Notes: a model not told the origin generated them from the sequence alone. Numbered from the stretch's first letter, positions 27,624 to 36,057 are shown. The stretch is DNA of 64,000 nt from Alphaproteobacteria bacterium (GCA_013372975.1 JABXIS010000004.1:62001-126000); one strand, 5' to 3'. Numbers and translations: made by a program.

Positions 27624-28808
27624 ATGACAGTATTCGGCGAAATTGGTTTTCTGGGCATGCTCACGCTTGTCAGTGCATTGCAGGGGCTATTCCTATCAGC
27701 CATAGTTGGTTTTCGTCACCGAGAGGACGGTCCGGCAGCGCTATGGCTTTCCCTATTGATCTTGTTAATGAGCCTTCACCTGATTGACATGACGCTCGCA
27801 AAAACGTCAGCCGTTCAGTATTTCGCCATAGTATCTGATAGCAGCTTTGCCCTTCTTTTTCTTATTGGGCCCGTCTATTACGCCTATACTCGCGCCCTAC
27901 TTGGCAAAGGCCATTTCAGCCCGTCAGACCTCATCCACCTTCTGCCTGCGCTATATATCCTTTGGGATATGCTGCCTTGGCTCAGTATCGATCCTCAATT
28001 CAAAATAGACTGGCAAGCTGCGCAGGCTTCTACCGCACATAGCGAAATCAGCCTTGAGACATACCTCAAACTCGCATTCAATATTGTGCAGAATTTGGCG
28101 TACTTATCACTGAGTCTGAAACTCATCAACTCCTGCAAGCTTGATTTCGAGGCGGCTAGCGCCGATGGCTCCCTAAGTGAAGGCATGCAGCAATTGAGCG
28201 CCTTGACCAAGGCCTTCACTGCGTGGGTCGGCTGCTATCTTGTGGTGTTCATTGCCTTGGTCGTATGGGGGCGATTTGGCGAGAAAATCGATCATATATG
28301 GTTATTGATCAATGGTTTCTTTATTCTTGCGACTGGGCTCGGTGCGCTCACCCGCCCTGCTCTTTTCACAAGCAGGCTCAAAGCTGTGCATGAAGCCCAA
28401 ACTCCAACCAGTGGTGAAGATAGCTCAGACCATGAAAAGTACATGCGATCTGCTTTGGATAAGGAGAAAAGCAAAGCGCTGAAGGAAGATTTTGAGGCCT
28501 ATATGGCCAAGGAAAAGCCCTATCTTGAGGGGACACTCAGGATGCCTGATGTTGCCGCAAAACTTGGCACGTCTCCCCACTATTTATCGCAGATGATCAA
28601 TCAGGAACTGAATGACAGCTTTTTGGCCGTGGTAAATCGATACCGTGTTGAGGAAGTCATCCACCTGATGCGGGACCCGGCGCGCCAAAAAGACACAAAC
28701 CTGACGCTAGCTTTTGAAGCAGGTTTCAACAACAAAAACAGCTTCAATAGATCGTTTCGTGAATTCACAGGAAAAACACCTTCCGCCTTCCGCCAAACCA
28801 AAGCTTGA
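27624..28808 (+). CDS. Membrane-anchored AraC-family regulator
   Basis: 394 aa. Residues about 1-245 hold seven hydrophobic helices (MLTLVSALQGLFLSAIVGF at the start, WLLINGFFILATGLGAL near the end). Residues about 285-394 are an AraC DNA-binding domain: MPDVAAKLGTSPHYLSQMINQ and NLTLAFEAGFNNKNSFNRSF, then FTGKTPSAFR. This 7TM-AraC design suggests direct membrane signal sensing. The flavoprotein divergent from it is the obvious target. Confidence 0.88.
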   Translation: MTVFGEIGFLGMLTLVSALQGLFLSAIVGFRHREDGPAALWLSLLILLMSLHLIDMTLAKTSAVQYFAIVSDSSFALLFLIGPVYYAYTRALLGKGHFSPSDLIHLLPALYILWDMLPWLSIDPQFKIDWQAAQASTAHSEISLETYLKLAFNIVQNLAYLSLSLKLINSCKLDFEAASADGSLSEGMQQLSALTKAFTAWVGCYLVVFIALVVWGRFGEKIDHIWLLINGFFILATGLGALTRPALFTSRLKAVHEAQTPTSGEDSSDHEKYMRSALDKEKSKALKEDFEAYMAKEKPYLEGTLRMPDVAAKLGTSPHYLSQMINQELNDSFLAVVNRYRVEEVIHLMRDPARQKDTNLTLAFEAGFNNKNSFNRSFREFTGKTPSAFRQTKA

Positions 28809-28954
28809 TCCTCCCGGAGGTGTTCGGTTCGTCGCAAACATCATGAAAAAAGCGTCACCTCCTATCGGAAGAGACGACTGACACATCAATCTCACCTATT
28901 TCGAGCTGCATATCCCGATAAGGAACCAAAGTCGGGTAACAAGGTGAGGAAAAT

Positions 28955-29824
28955 ATGTTTAAAAAATTTGGATCCCTACTCTTTCTGGCAGTGGGCGCAA
29001 TAACGCTTCTTGCCATCACCGCATCTGCAAAAGATGTTTCGACAATCAAATTGTCTACACCTATTCCAGCAGACGGCATGGTAATGACACCGGAAGGTGA
29101 CTTGCTTGTTGCGGCCGCGTGGGACGGTAGCACTGTCAATAAAATTGACCTCCCGATGGGCACGATCAGCCGGTTCACAGATGGCCTGGCAGGCCCGATC
29201 GCACTTACATTCGGCAAGAATGGTGATCTCTATGCCTCAAACTGGCGCGGCAGCACCATATCCCTGATCGGTGAAGGGCGCCCCCCGGTTGATTGGGCCG
29301 AGGTTGGGCCAAAAGGTGACGCCCTTGCGTTGGATAGTGTGGGGAATATCTGGATCACAGTCGGTAGCGCCAATGCGATCAAACGGGTCTCGCCAGACGG
29401 TGTTGTTTCAACAGTTGCAGAAGGCGGCATCCTGAAATACCCGCTGGGATTAGCTCTTAGGGAAGACGATACTGCCTTTGTTGGCGGCGGCCAAAGTGGA
29501 GAAATTTACAAGGTAACTTCCGACGGCCAAGTAAGTCTTTTTGCCCAGGTGCCTGGCGCGGGTGAATGGAAAATTGGCCATCTCCTTTATGCCGGTGGCC
29601 GCTTGTTCGCTTCGGGCTTGCAAAGCAACCAGATATTCGAAATAGGCATGGACGGTACAGTGACGGTTCTGGCTGGCTCCGGCAAGGAAGGCCACGAAGA
29701 TGGCAATACCGCTGATGCCACCTTCAGCTTCCCGGTGAGCCTCTCTGTTTCCGGAGATGGTAAATATCTTTACGTCCTTGCTGGCGGAAAACCAACAGAC
29801 GCCCTCAGGCGGATCGAACTTTAG
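28955..29824 (+). CDS. Exported NHL/SMP-30-like beta-propeller protein
   Basis: 289 aa. A signal peptide (LLFLAVGAITLLAITASA) precedes repeats of about 40 residues with the blade pattern D/G-G-x-hydrophobic (GDLLVAAAWDGSTVNKID, GDLYASNWRGSTISLI, GNIWITVGSANAIKRV, and so on), as in NHL, Vgb lyase and SMP-30 folds. No catalytic metal-site residues can be assigned with confidence. The role in the periplasm is unknown. Good ribosome site (GAGG) and its own terminator. Confidence 0.75.
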   Translation: MFKKFGSLLFLAVGAITLLAITASAKDVSTIKLSTPIPADGMVMTPEGDLLVAAAWDGSTVNKIDLPMGTISRFTDGLAGPIALTFGKNGDLYASNWRGSTISLIGEGRPPVDWAEVGPKGDALALDSVGNIWITVGSANAIKRVSPDGVVSTVAEGGILKYPLGLALREDDTAFVGGGQSGEIYKVTSDGQVSLFAQVPGAGEWKIGHLLYAGGRLFASGLQSNQIFEIGMDGTVTVLAGSGKEGHEDGNTADATFSFPVSLSVSGDGKYLYVLAGGKPTDALRRIEL

Positions 29825-29835
29825 CTTGAAAACAG

Positions 29836-29865
29836 AAAAGGCGGAGCTGTGCCCGCCTTTTCTTC
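29836..29865. terminator. Bidirectional terminator, propeller gene / gpx
   Basis: AAAAGGCGG (29836-29844) / CCGCCTTTT (29853-29861), followed by TCTT on the plus strand and a T-run on the minus strand, between convergent genes. Confidence 0.85.
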
Positions 29866-29882
29866 CACCGTTTTTGCTGCTG

Positions 29883-30362
29883 TCAGAGCAGCGCCTCAAT
29901 CGCTGTTCTGATTGATTCTGGCTTATCCTTTGGGGCAAAGCGCTTCACCACATTGCCATCACGGTCGACCAGGAATTTCGTGAAATTCCACTTGATGCGT
30001 TCCGTTCCCAAAACCCCCGGCTTCACCGCCTTCAGGTGTTTGTATAACGGATGGGCATCTGCCCCGTTCACATCAACTTTCGCAAACATCGGGAAACTGA
30101 CCCCATAATTGATTTGGCAAAATTCACCAATTTCATCATTGCTGCCCGGATCCTGTTTTCCAAATTGGTTGCAAGGGAACCCAAGAATAACCAGCCCTTT
30201 ATCTTTTAAATCCTTGAAGAGACCTTCGAGCCCGGCAAACTGCGGGGTAAAACCACATTTGGATGCAGTATTTACAATCAAGAGGACCTTACCCTTGTAG
30301 TCCTCCAGCGGTTGCGGTTTTCCGTTCAAGCGGTCTGGCGTAAAATCATAAATGCTTGTCAT
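29883..30362 (-). CDS. Glutathione peroxidase-family peroxidase (cytoplasmic)
   Basis: 159 aa. [16 protein letters not shown] holds the peroxidatic Cys, followed by [17 protein letters not shown] (Gln and second Cys) and [14 protein letters not shown] (Trp-Asn), completing the catalytic tetrad. No signal peptide. The Cys in FPCNQF position suggests a thioredoxin-using enzyme. A second, exported paralogue is at 55.2 kb. Confidence 0.93.
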   Translation of the reverse strand: MTSIYDFTPDRLNGKPQPLEDYKGKVLLIVNTASKCGFTPQFAGLEGLFKDLKDKGLVILGFPCNQFGKQDPGSNDEIGEFCQINYGVSFPMFAKVDVNGADAHPLYKHLKAVKPGVLGTERIKWNFTKFLVDRDGNVVKRFAPKDKPESIRTAIEALL

Positions 30363-30422
30363 GGCGTCTTCCCGGTTATGATGCTTGCTACCAAGCTAGC
30401 GCCCAATCGCAATTTGGCAAGA

Positions 30423-30794
30423 CTAGTCGTTTTCTTGCTCGCGCTTTAACGCCAACGCTATCATTCGAATTTCCCGCATGGTTGCCACACGGTTCACCTG
30501 CATCCAGGACCAAAGCTCCATACCCAGAATAGTCATCAGGGTCATTACCATCCATACACCCCAGAATACGGCATCATGCGCGTCCCCAGCACCCACGAAC
30601 TTGACAATCAGATATATAAGCACGCCTGTCAGGGCAAACATGGTGATACCAATGAGTGTTAGCCACCGACGTGGTCCCGTCCGGTAGGCATCCCACACCA
30701 TATCGTTGATACCTCTGGTATCAGATAGTTGTCCTGCCAGTTCTCCGTCGTCTTTCTCAAGCTCCGCTTTGATACGTTCATCAATCGAAACCAT
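30423..30794 (-). CDS. DUF6768-like membrane partner of ECF sigma factor, copy 1
   Basis: 123 aa from the ATG at 30794 (GAAGGAGAAG upstream), overlapping the end of the sigma gene by 14 bp. An N-terminal soluble part of about 45 residues (DERIKAELEKDDGE) is followed by two helices (LTLIGITMFALTGVLIYLI and AVFWGVWMVMTLMTILGMEL) and an amphipathic tail with ATMREIRMIALALKREQ. Position and topology suggest an anti-sigma factor, but there is no zinc motif, so the role is inferred. Clear paralogue of the protein at 31395. Confidence 0.75.
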   Translation of the reverse strand: MVSIDERIKAELEKDDGELAGQLSDTRGINDMVWDAYRTGPRRWLTLIGITMFALTGVLIYLIVKFVGAGDAHDAVFWGVWMVMTLMTILGMELWSWMQVNRVATMREIRMIALALKREQEND

Positions 30795-31320
30795 TTTCTT
30801 CTCCTTCCAGAAGGGTGCGCAAACGGCCACGCGCCCGATTGAGCCGCGACTTGATAGTACCCGCAGGTACATCCATCACAGTCGCGATCTCGTCCACCTT
30901 CAGTTCTTCCAGATAAAACAGGTAGATAGCCTGCTGCTCTTCCGTTGGCAGCTTGGATATCAGGGCAATGATCTGCCCTTGTGTTGCCCAAAATCCCTGA
31001 TCGGGCGCAGCAACTTCAACAGTCTCATCAATGCTCTGGTGCCCACTGCGAATCTTTTTCAGGTTATCAATAACCCGCCAGCGAACGGCCTTGAAGATGC
31101 GGGCCCGGAAATGGGAAGGGTTCTCAAAATCCTTTATGGTCCTCGCTATTGTGACCCAGGCTTCCTGAACCGCATCTTCTGCCACAGCCAAATTGTTTGT
31201 GAGCCTGTAGGCAAACTTGACAAGCGATGGCTGATAACTCCGGTACAGGGTATCGAAGGCCCGGCGGTTCCCCGCCTGCGCCTTCAATACCAGCAATTCC
31301 TCCTGCGACCGATCGCTCAC
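30781..31320 (-). CDS. ECF RNA polymerase sigma factor, copy 1
   Basis: 179 aa from the second GTG (31320), which has AGGAG 5 nt upstream; the first GTG overlaps that site. Sigma-2 region: AFDTLYRSYQPSLVKFAYRL...AEDAVQEAWVTIAR. Sigma-4 region: LPTEEQQAIYLFYLEELKVDEIATVMDVPAGTIKSRLNRARGRL. Followed with overlap by a membrane protein that is a likely anti-sigma. A TGAACC-N16-CGT element lies 34-58 bp upstream, so it likely autoregulates. Confidence 0.92.
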   Translation of the reverse strand: MSDRSQEELLVLKAQAGNRRAFDTLYRSYQPSLVKFAYRLTNNLAVAEDAVQEAWVTIARTIKDFENPSHFRARIFKAVRWRVIDNLKKIRSGHQSIDETVEVAAPDQGFWATQGQIIALISKLPTEEQQAIYLFYLEELKVDEIATVMDVPAGTIKSRLNRARGRLRTLLEGEENGFD

Positions 31321-31353
31321 AACCACTCCTGTTTTTTCTTCTATACCCGATAA

Positions 31354-31378
31354 ACGGCGAGAAGGAGCAAACGGTTCA
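31354..31378 (-). promoter_or_regulatory. ECF-type promoter of sigma module 1
   Basis: On the minus strand, TGAACC (31373-31378), 16 bp, CGT (31354-31356). This fits ECF promoters, which have an AAC in the -35 and CGT or GTC in the -10. The identical layout precedes module 2. Confidence 0.65.
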
Positions 31379-31394
31379 CGGACAAGTATCTTTT

Positions 31395-31769
31395 TTAACT
31401 ACCTCTTCGGCTCAGTGCCGAAACTGCCAGCTCAAGGCGCTTGATCTCACGCATCATGCTGGCACGGCTCATTTCAATCCATGTCCATTGTTTGAGCGCA
31501 ATTTGCGCCATGGCAATGATGGTGGTGCAGAAGCCCCAGAAAACCTGGTTCTCGAACGTTTCTGCGATGAAGAACTTATAGCCGCACCAGAACATCAAAA
31601 TGCTGATGGCAAACGTAATGCCCCAGATCATCCACACCCACTTGCGCATACTACCTTTGAAGGATGCGGCGACCAGATCAGGCAGCCCGCCGTCAGATGC
31701 CAGCAATTCGTCGATATCGCTGGCCTCTTTCGCCAGTTCTTTCTTTATCATTTCGTCGAAATTCGTCAT
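31395..31769 (-). CDS. DUF6768-like membrane partner of ECF sigma factor, copy 2
   Basis: 124 aa. Same plan as the copy at 30423: a soluble acidic N terminus (DEMIKKELAKEASD), two helices (WVWMIWGITFAISILMFWCGY and FWGFCTTIIAMAQIALKQW) and a tail with ASMMREIKRLELAVSAL that aligns to ATMREIRMIALALK in copy 1. The ATG overlaps the sigma stop by 4 bp. Probable membrane anti-sigma or sigma-associated sensor. Confidence 0.75.
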   Translation of the reverse strand: MTNFDEMIKKELAKEASDIDELLASDGGLPDLVAASFKGSMRKWVWMIWGITFAISILMFWCGYKFFIAETFENQVFWGFCTTIIAMAQIALKQWTWIEMSRASMMREIKRLELAVSALSRRGS

Positions 31770-32296
31770 TTCGTCTCTCCTGTCAATCTATCCCTCAGTC
31801 GTGATCGGGCCCGGTTCAGCCGGGATTTGACGGTACCCACCGGCACCTCTTCGACAACGGCGATCTCCGCCACTGTCAATTCCTCAAGGTAAAAGAGTGT
31901 CAGAACCGCTTTCTCTGCTGCAGGCAACGCCGCCAGATGGCGCGCGAGCTGATCACTGGTTGCGATCTCGCCTGCCCCGGCACTCGGATCAGCCAACTGC
32001 TCAGCCGCAGCTAGCTCCGTGGTCGTTGGCATTTTTCGCAACAAGTCCATCGTACGCCAGCGGGTGGTCTTGTATGCCCACAGGCGAAAGCCCCTTGGGT
32101 CCTTCAGCCCGCGCAGGCTCTTGGACAAGGTGATCCAGGCCTCCTGCGCCGCATCAAGGGCGACCTGCTCGTTACCGCAAAGCCTGTAGGCAAACCGGGA
32201 CAGAGGGCCGCTGTAGTGGCGATAAAGGGCGTCAAACGCCCTCTGGTCGCCATCCTGGGCTGCCAGTACCAACAGATCTTCTTTTGCCCGGTTCAT
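31766..32296 (-). CDS. ECF RNA polymerase sigma factor, copy 2
   Basis: 176 aa from the ATG at 32296. Sigma-2: AFDALYRHYSGPLSRFAYRLCGNEQVALDAAQEAWITL. Sigma-4: LPAAEKAVLTLFYLEELTVAEIAVVEEVPVGTVKSRLNRARSRLRDRL. It is clearly related to copy 1, both in the protein and in the adjoining membrane gene, so the pair arose by tandem duplication. The promoter element TGAACC-N16-CGT is 29-53 bp upstream. Confidence 0.92.
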   Translation of the reverse strand: MNRAKEDLLVLAAQDGDQRAFDALYRHYSGPLSRFAYRLCGNEQVALDAAQEAWITLSKSLRGLKDPRGFRLWAYKTTRWRTMDLLRKMPTTTELAAAEQLADPSAGAGEIATSDQLARHLAALPAAEKAVLTLFYLEELTVAEIAVVEEVPVGTVKSRLNRARSRLRDRLTGETK

Positions 32297-32324
32297 ACTC
32301 TTGCGCCCTTTGTTTCCCTTTAGG

Positions 32325-32349
32325 ACGCAAGACAGGAGGGAAAGGTTCA
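32325..32349 (-). promoter_or_regulatory. ECF-type promoter of sigma module 2
   Basis: On the minus strand, TGAACC (32344-32349), 16 bp, CGT (32325-32327). Same hexamer and spacing as module 1 although the spacers differ in sequence. Confidence 0.65.
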
Positions 32350-32357
32350 AAAAAAAA

Positions 32358-33170
32358 TTAAGGCAGGAACAAAGTGCCCTGCATTACTTCAACTGCAAAG
32401 CCTGAAATTTTCACCCGTGCCTCGCTCACCTCAAGCCAAAGGTCGCCGCCACGTGCAGATACCTGCCGAGCGCGAAGACTTGCCTTCCCCAGACGTTCTG
32501 CCCAATAAGGCCCTGCGGCACAATGGGCCGAACCGGTCACCGGGTCTTCGGGGATACCCTTGTTCGGAAAGAAACACCGAGACACAAAATCAATGTCGCC
32601 CTGCCCCGGTGCAGTGACGATAAAGCCGTAAGGTGACAGGGCCGCCATCTTGGCCGGGTCTGGCGTCAGCGTCTCAATCACCTGAGCATTGTCATAAACT
32701 ATTAGCAGGTCATCATCCCCAGTGTTTGCATCCAGAACATAAGAAGGAGCCTCCCCCATGGCTTCGGCCAAGCCTGCGGGTGCATCAAACGGGGTCGGCT
32801 TCAGGTTCGGGAAATCCAGACATAACCTGCCATCGCTTAATTTGGTCACTTTCATGGTGCCTGAAACGGTCTCAAACACAACTTTATCTGCCTCTGGCTC
32901 TAGGTGATTGAAAACAACCAAGCCACTGGCAAGGGTAGCATGGCCACAAAGCTGCACTTCAATAGCAGGTGTGAACCATCGCAAGTGATAATGGGCATCC
33001 TGATCACCCACAGGCACAATAAAGGCTGTTTCGGCCAGATTGTTTTCAAGCGCGATGGACTGCATGAGCGCATCTTCGGGAAATTCAGCCATCGGACAAA
33101 CAGCAGCGGGGTTTCCCCCAAATGGCTGGTCAGTAAATGCATCCACCTGAAAGACCGGCTGCTGTTTCAT
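32358..33170 (-). CDS. PhzF-family isomerase/epimerase
   Basis: 270 aa. VDAFTDQPFGGNPAAVC at the N terminus, then ENNLAETAFI with the conserved Glu (near residue 47), RWFTPAIEVQLCGHATLA, and in the second half EDPVTGSAHC. These are the full diaminopimelate-epimerase-like double fold of PhzF/YddE. No phenazine genes are near, so it is a general PhzF-like isomerase of unknown substrate. First of three co-directional genes (6 and 3 bp gaps). Confidence 0.9.
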   Translation of the reverse strand: MKQQPVFQVDAFTDQPFGGNPAAVCPMAEFPEDALMQSIALENNLAETAFIVPVGDQDAHYHLRWFTPAIEVQLCGHATLASGLVVFNHLEPEADKVVFETVSGTMKVTKLSDGRLCLDFPNLKPTPFDAPAGLAEAMGEAPSYVLDANTGDDDLLIVYDNAQVIETLTPDPAKMAALSPYGFIVTAPGQGDIDFVSRCFFPNKGIPEDPVTGSAHCAAGPYWAERLGKASLRARQVSARGGDLWLEVSEARVKISGFAVEVMQGTLFLP

Positions 33171-33176
33171 TGTGCT

Positions 33177-33533
33177 CTACCCCTTTGCCCAGGCCTTGAT
33201 TTCATCCTGATCCTTGGGCGCAAACCCAAGGCGAAATTCCCCGCCCTTCTGCCACACCGGGCGTTTTATCAGAGCCTCGTGCGCAACCATCAGCTTTGCT
33301 GCCTTCGTAGCATCTACGTCAGTGCGATCATCCTCGGGCAATTTGCGCCAAGTGGTGCCCCGGGTGTTCAATAGTGCTTCCCAGCCAAGGGCATCTGTGA
33401 AACGTGCGATCAGGGCATCGTCAAGGCCATCAGTGCGAAAGTCATGGAAGGTATGCTCCACACCCTCTGCTTCCAGCCACTTGCGGGCCTTCTTCACCGT
33501 GTCACAGTTTTTGATGCCGTAGATTGTCAGCAT
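33177..33533 (-). CDS. ArsC/Spx-like thioredoxin-fold protein (YffB type)
   Basis: 118 aa. IYGIKNCDTVKKARKWLE has the single Cys at the start of helix 1, as in ArsC and YffB; LINTRG-like LLNTRGTTWRKL and ALIKRPVWQKGGEFRLGF follow. The Arg-Pro (KRP) is the arsenate-binding motif of the fold. Without other ars genes, YffB-like glutathione-linked reductase is more likely than true arsenate resistance. Confidence 0.87.
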   Translation of the reverse strand: MLTIYGIKNCDTVKKARKWLEAEGVEHTFHDFRTDGLDDALIARFTDALGWEALLNTRGTTWRKLPEDDRTDVDATKAAKLMVAHEALIKRPVWQKGGEFRLGFAPKDQDEIKAWAKG

Positions 33534-33536
33534 TGA

Positions 33537-34454
33537 TTACTCCTTTACGTCGCTTAGTTCCCGTACGGTCAGGTCATCCGACTTCTGGCTTGGCGGATCG
33601 ACATGAATTAGAATGTCGCTTTCCGGAAAAAACTCGCCGAGTGTCGCCTCAATCTCGTCGGCGACAAAATGGGCCGCTTCAACGGTCATGGTGCCATCAA
33701 CCTCGATATGCATCTGGATAAAGCGGTCGCGGCCGGAAGTGCGTGTCTTCAGCTCATGCAGGCCCAACACATGGGGACTCTCGAGAACAATATTGAAGAT
33801 ACGCTCCCGCTCCTCATCGCTAAACTCCTTGTCCATCAGCATATCGATGGCCGGACGGGCAATTTCCTGGGCACCATAGAGGATATAACCAGCGATCAGC
33901 ACGCCGAAGATGCCATCAGCCACGGCAACACCCTGCAGCGAAAGCCAGGCAGAAATCATCACGGAAAGATTGAGAAGCAAGTCCCCCTTATAGTGCAGAT
34001 GATCTCCGGCAATGGCCAGTGAGCCCGACAAGCGCACCACATAGGACTGAAACATAACCAGCGCCAGCGACAGCACGATAGCAGCACCTGACACAGCCAT
34101 CACTAGATCAGACCGCAACACGAGCCCGGGCTCCCAAATTCGGCCAATGGATTCGAGAAGCAGGAAAACCGCCGACCCTGACATGATCGCGGCTTGAAAA
34201 AGCCCGGCAAGCGCCTCTGCCTTGCCGTGCCCGAAGCGGTGATCATCATCCGGCGGCAGCAAGGCCGTACGAACCGCAAACATGGTCACCAGGGATGCAA
34301 TCAGGTCCAGCGCAGAATCGGTCATGCTACCCAGCATCGCAACCGAGCCTGACAGCCACCAGGCTACGGCCTTCGCCACCACCAGCGTAGCGGCCACCGA
34401 AACGGACGCCCGTGTAGCCCAGCGCATCAGATTTTCAGCTTTTTGCCGCTGCAT
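33537..34454 (-). CDS. Cation diffusion facilitator (FieF-type metal/H+ antiporter)
   Basis: 305 aa with six helices. Helix 2 carries the metal site as SMTDSALDLIASL (D near residues 46 and 50), then DDDHRFGHGKAEALAGLFQ (HxxGHxKxE) and helix 5 AIAGDHLHYKGDLLLNLS (HxxxD). C-terminal cytoplasmic domain HELKTRTSGRDRFIQMHIEVDG is typical. The likely cargo is Fe2+ or Zn2+. Confidence 0.92.
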   Translation of the reverse strand: MQRQKAENLMRWATRASVSVAATLVVAKAVAWWLSGSVAMLGSMTDSALDLIASLVTMFAVRTALLPPDDDHRFGHGKAEALAGLFQAAIMSGSAVFLLLESIGRIWEPGLVLRSDLVMAVSGAAIVLSLALVMFQSYVVRLSGSLAIAGDHLHYKGDLLLNLSVMISAWLSLQGVAVADGIFGVLIAGYILYGAQEIARPAIDMLMDKEFSDEERERIFNIVLESPHVLGLHELKTRTSGRDRFIQMHIEVDGTMTVEAAHFVADEIEATLGEFFPESDILIHVDPPSQKSDDLTVRELSDVKE

Positions 34455-34518
34455 AACATCTCCAGCCGATCAAACCATCTTCCCACAAGGGGTATAATCT
34501 CTCGTGAGGTCAGCACAA

Positions 34519-34551
34519 GAAAAAACGCCCCACCAACCAGGCGGAGCGTTT
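34519..34551 (-). terminator. Terminator of the atp F0 operon
   Basis: On the minus strand AAACGCTCCGCC pairs with GGTGGGGCGTTT (one G-T and one T-G pair), followed by T-run. It lies about 30 bp after the atpF stop at 34581. Confidence 0.85.
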
Positions 34552-34580
34552 CGAGAATTTCTTTAAGCCGGCCTGCCGCT

Positions 34581-35084
34581 CTAGTGCAGTTTGGCTTCCA
34601 CATCGGTGATTGCCTTGTCGATCAAAGCGCCGCCTTCTTTTCCTTTCAGCTTGTCAGCGAACACAGCGCTGGCAGCTTCGATGGCAACATTCACGGCAAC
34701 CGCGCGAACTTCCTTGATAGCGTTGGCTTCAGCCTGCGCAATCTTTTCTTCAGCGGTACGGGCACGACGTTCGGACATGGCTTTGATGTCAGCTTTCGCT
34801 TCTTTCGCCATGATCTTCGCGTCTTCCTTGGCTTGTGCAACCATGTCAGCCGCTTCTTTTTCTGCATCACGCTGCTTGCGCTGATATTCGTTCAGAAGCT
34901 TTTCGGCCTCTTCACGCAGTTCCTGTGCTTCGTCGAGCTGCGCGCGGATAGCGGATGTGCGCTCGTCAAGCATGCCTGCGATTTTCTTGTGTGCCTTGGC
35001 ATACATAACGCCGCCAACAAACACAACGAAGGAGCCTGCTACCCAAAAGGTAGGATCAGTATAGAAAGGTCCGGTTCCAGCCAT
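34581..35084 (-). CDS. atpF: F0F1 ATP synthase subunit b
   Basis: 167 aa. N-terminal helix (FWVAGSFVVFVGGVMYA) then a long charged coiled coil (LREEAEKLLNEYQRKQRDAEKEA and onward) forming the peripheral stalk. In Alphaproteobacteria the gene order is I-a-c-b'-b, so this last gene is b. Two bp separate it from b'. Confidence 0.95.
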   Translation of the reverse strand: MAGTGPFYTDPTFWVAGSFVVFVGGVMYAKAHKKIAGMLDERTSAIRAQLDEAQELREEAEKLLNEYQRKQRDAEKEAADMVAQAKEDAKIMAKEAKADIKAMSERRARTAEEKIAQAEANAIKEVRAVAVNVAIEAASAVFADKLKGKEGGALIDKAITDVEAKLH

Positions 35085-35086
35085 CT

Positions 35087-35629
35087 CTATGCTCCCTTCA
35101 CGTCAGCCATAGCTGACTTAACCGCTTTGGAAACTGCGGCATCATCGCCTTCGAGGCCTGCCAGCTTGGAAACAAGCTCGCCAGCCACTTCAGCAGCAAC
35201 ATCACCAACGCTGGCCAGCGCGTCTTCCCGTGCTTTCGCGATACGGGCTTCAGCTTCCGCAGCTTTCGCAGAAAGGTCTGCGTCCAGCTCAGCCTGCACC
35301 TTGGCAATGTCTGCCTGAATCTTTTCTTTGGCGCCCAGGATAGTGTCCTGCGCCTGTTTGCGGGCCTTGGCCACTGCCTCTTCGTAGGCGTTCTTCACGT
35401 CTTCCGCATCCTTACGGAGACGCTCAGCCGTGTCCAGGTCATTGGCAATCCGCTCTTCACGTTCTTCGAGAACCTTGGTCACGCGTGGCAGAACCATGCG
35501 GGACACGATCACGAACAGAACGATAAAGGTCAGAAACAGCCAAACAACCTGCTCTTCAAAGGTCGCGATATTCAGCTGAGGAAGGCCTGCTTCCTTGTGC
35601 GCGACTTCTGTATGAGCTTCTGCCATCAC
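35087..35629 (-). CDS. F0F1 ATP synthase subunit b'
   Basis: 180 aa. About 25 N-terminal residues, then one helix (VVWLFLTFIVLFVIVSRMVLP) and a coiled coil of about 110 residues rich in Ala/Lys/Glu. The longer N terminus and the position between c and b mark it as b', which pairs with b as a heterodimeric stalk in photosynthetic bacteria and Alphaproteobacteria. It is separated from the c gene by 142 bp that contain a strong hairpin. Confidence 0.94.
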   Translation of the reverse strand: MMAEAHTEVAHKEAGLPQLNIATFEEQVVWLFLTFIVLFVIVSRMVLPRVTKVLEEREERIANDLDTAERLRKDAEDVKNAYEEAVAKARKQAQDTILGAKEKIQADIAKVQAELDADLSAKAAEAEARIAKAREDALASVGDVAAEVAGELVSKLAGLEGDDAAVSKAVKSAMADVKGA

Positions 35630-35709
35630 TTGCCTCTATGGCTAGTTGTTTCATGGGTAGAGCCCTCGGGCCCCTGCCACTTCGAGATCAACTCTCTAGG
35701 TGGACTTAC

Positions 35710-35751
35710 AAGCACCTGGCGCGATCAGAGCCTGACCGCGCCCACGTGCTT
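35710..35751 (-). promoter_or_regulatory. Hairpin between atpE and the b' gene
   Basis: AAGCAC ... GGCGCG (35710-35723) pairs with CGCGCC ... GTGCTT (35737-35751) with one bulge and one mismatch, loop 13 nt. It begins 21 nt past the atpE stop on the minus strand and has no T-run. A processing or stability element that raises c-subunit yield over b' is plausible. Confidence 0.5.
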
Positions 35752-35771
35752 CATTCAGCAAACTGATCGTC

Positions 35772-35996
35772 TTAGGTGAAGAGGATCAGGAATGCGATAA
35801 CCAGCGCGAACAGGGCAACAGCCTCTGTCAGGGCGAAGCCCAGGAGCAGGTTACCGAATACTTTCGGAGCAGCAGATGGGTTGCGAAGAGCACCCGACAG
35901 GAAGCTACCGAAGATGTTACCGAGACCAATGCCCACACCAGCGAGAGCGAGAGTGGCGATACCAGCACCAATCATCTTTGCGGCTGCGAGTTCCAT
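35772..35996 (-). CDS. atpE: F0F1 ATP synthase subunit c
   Basis: 74 aa: two hydrophobic hairpin helices joined by a polar loop ([11 protein letters not shown]). The first helix has the glycine-rich [14 protein letters not shown]; the second carries the ion-binding Glu in [20 protein letters not shown]. No sodium-type ligand set is evident, so a proton-driven ring is likely. Good ribosome site (AAGGAA). Confidence 0.97.
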   Translation of the reverse strand: MELAAAKMIGAGIATLALAGVGIGLGNIFGSFLSGALRNPSAAPKVFGNLLLGFALTEAVALFALVIAFLILFT

Positions 35997-36057
35997 GTTA
36001 AATTCCTTCTCTATTGAATGAAGCTTGATTTTAAACTGTTAGTATTTGTCTTGTGTC

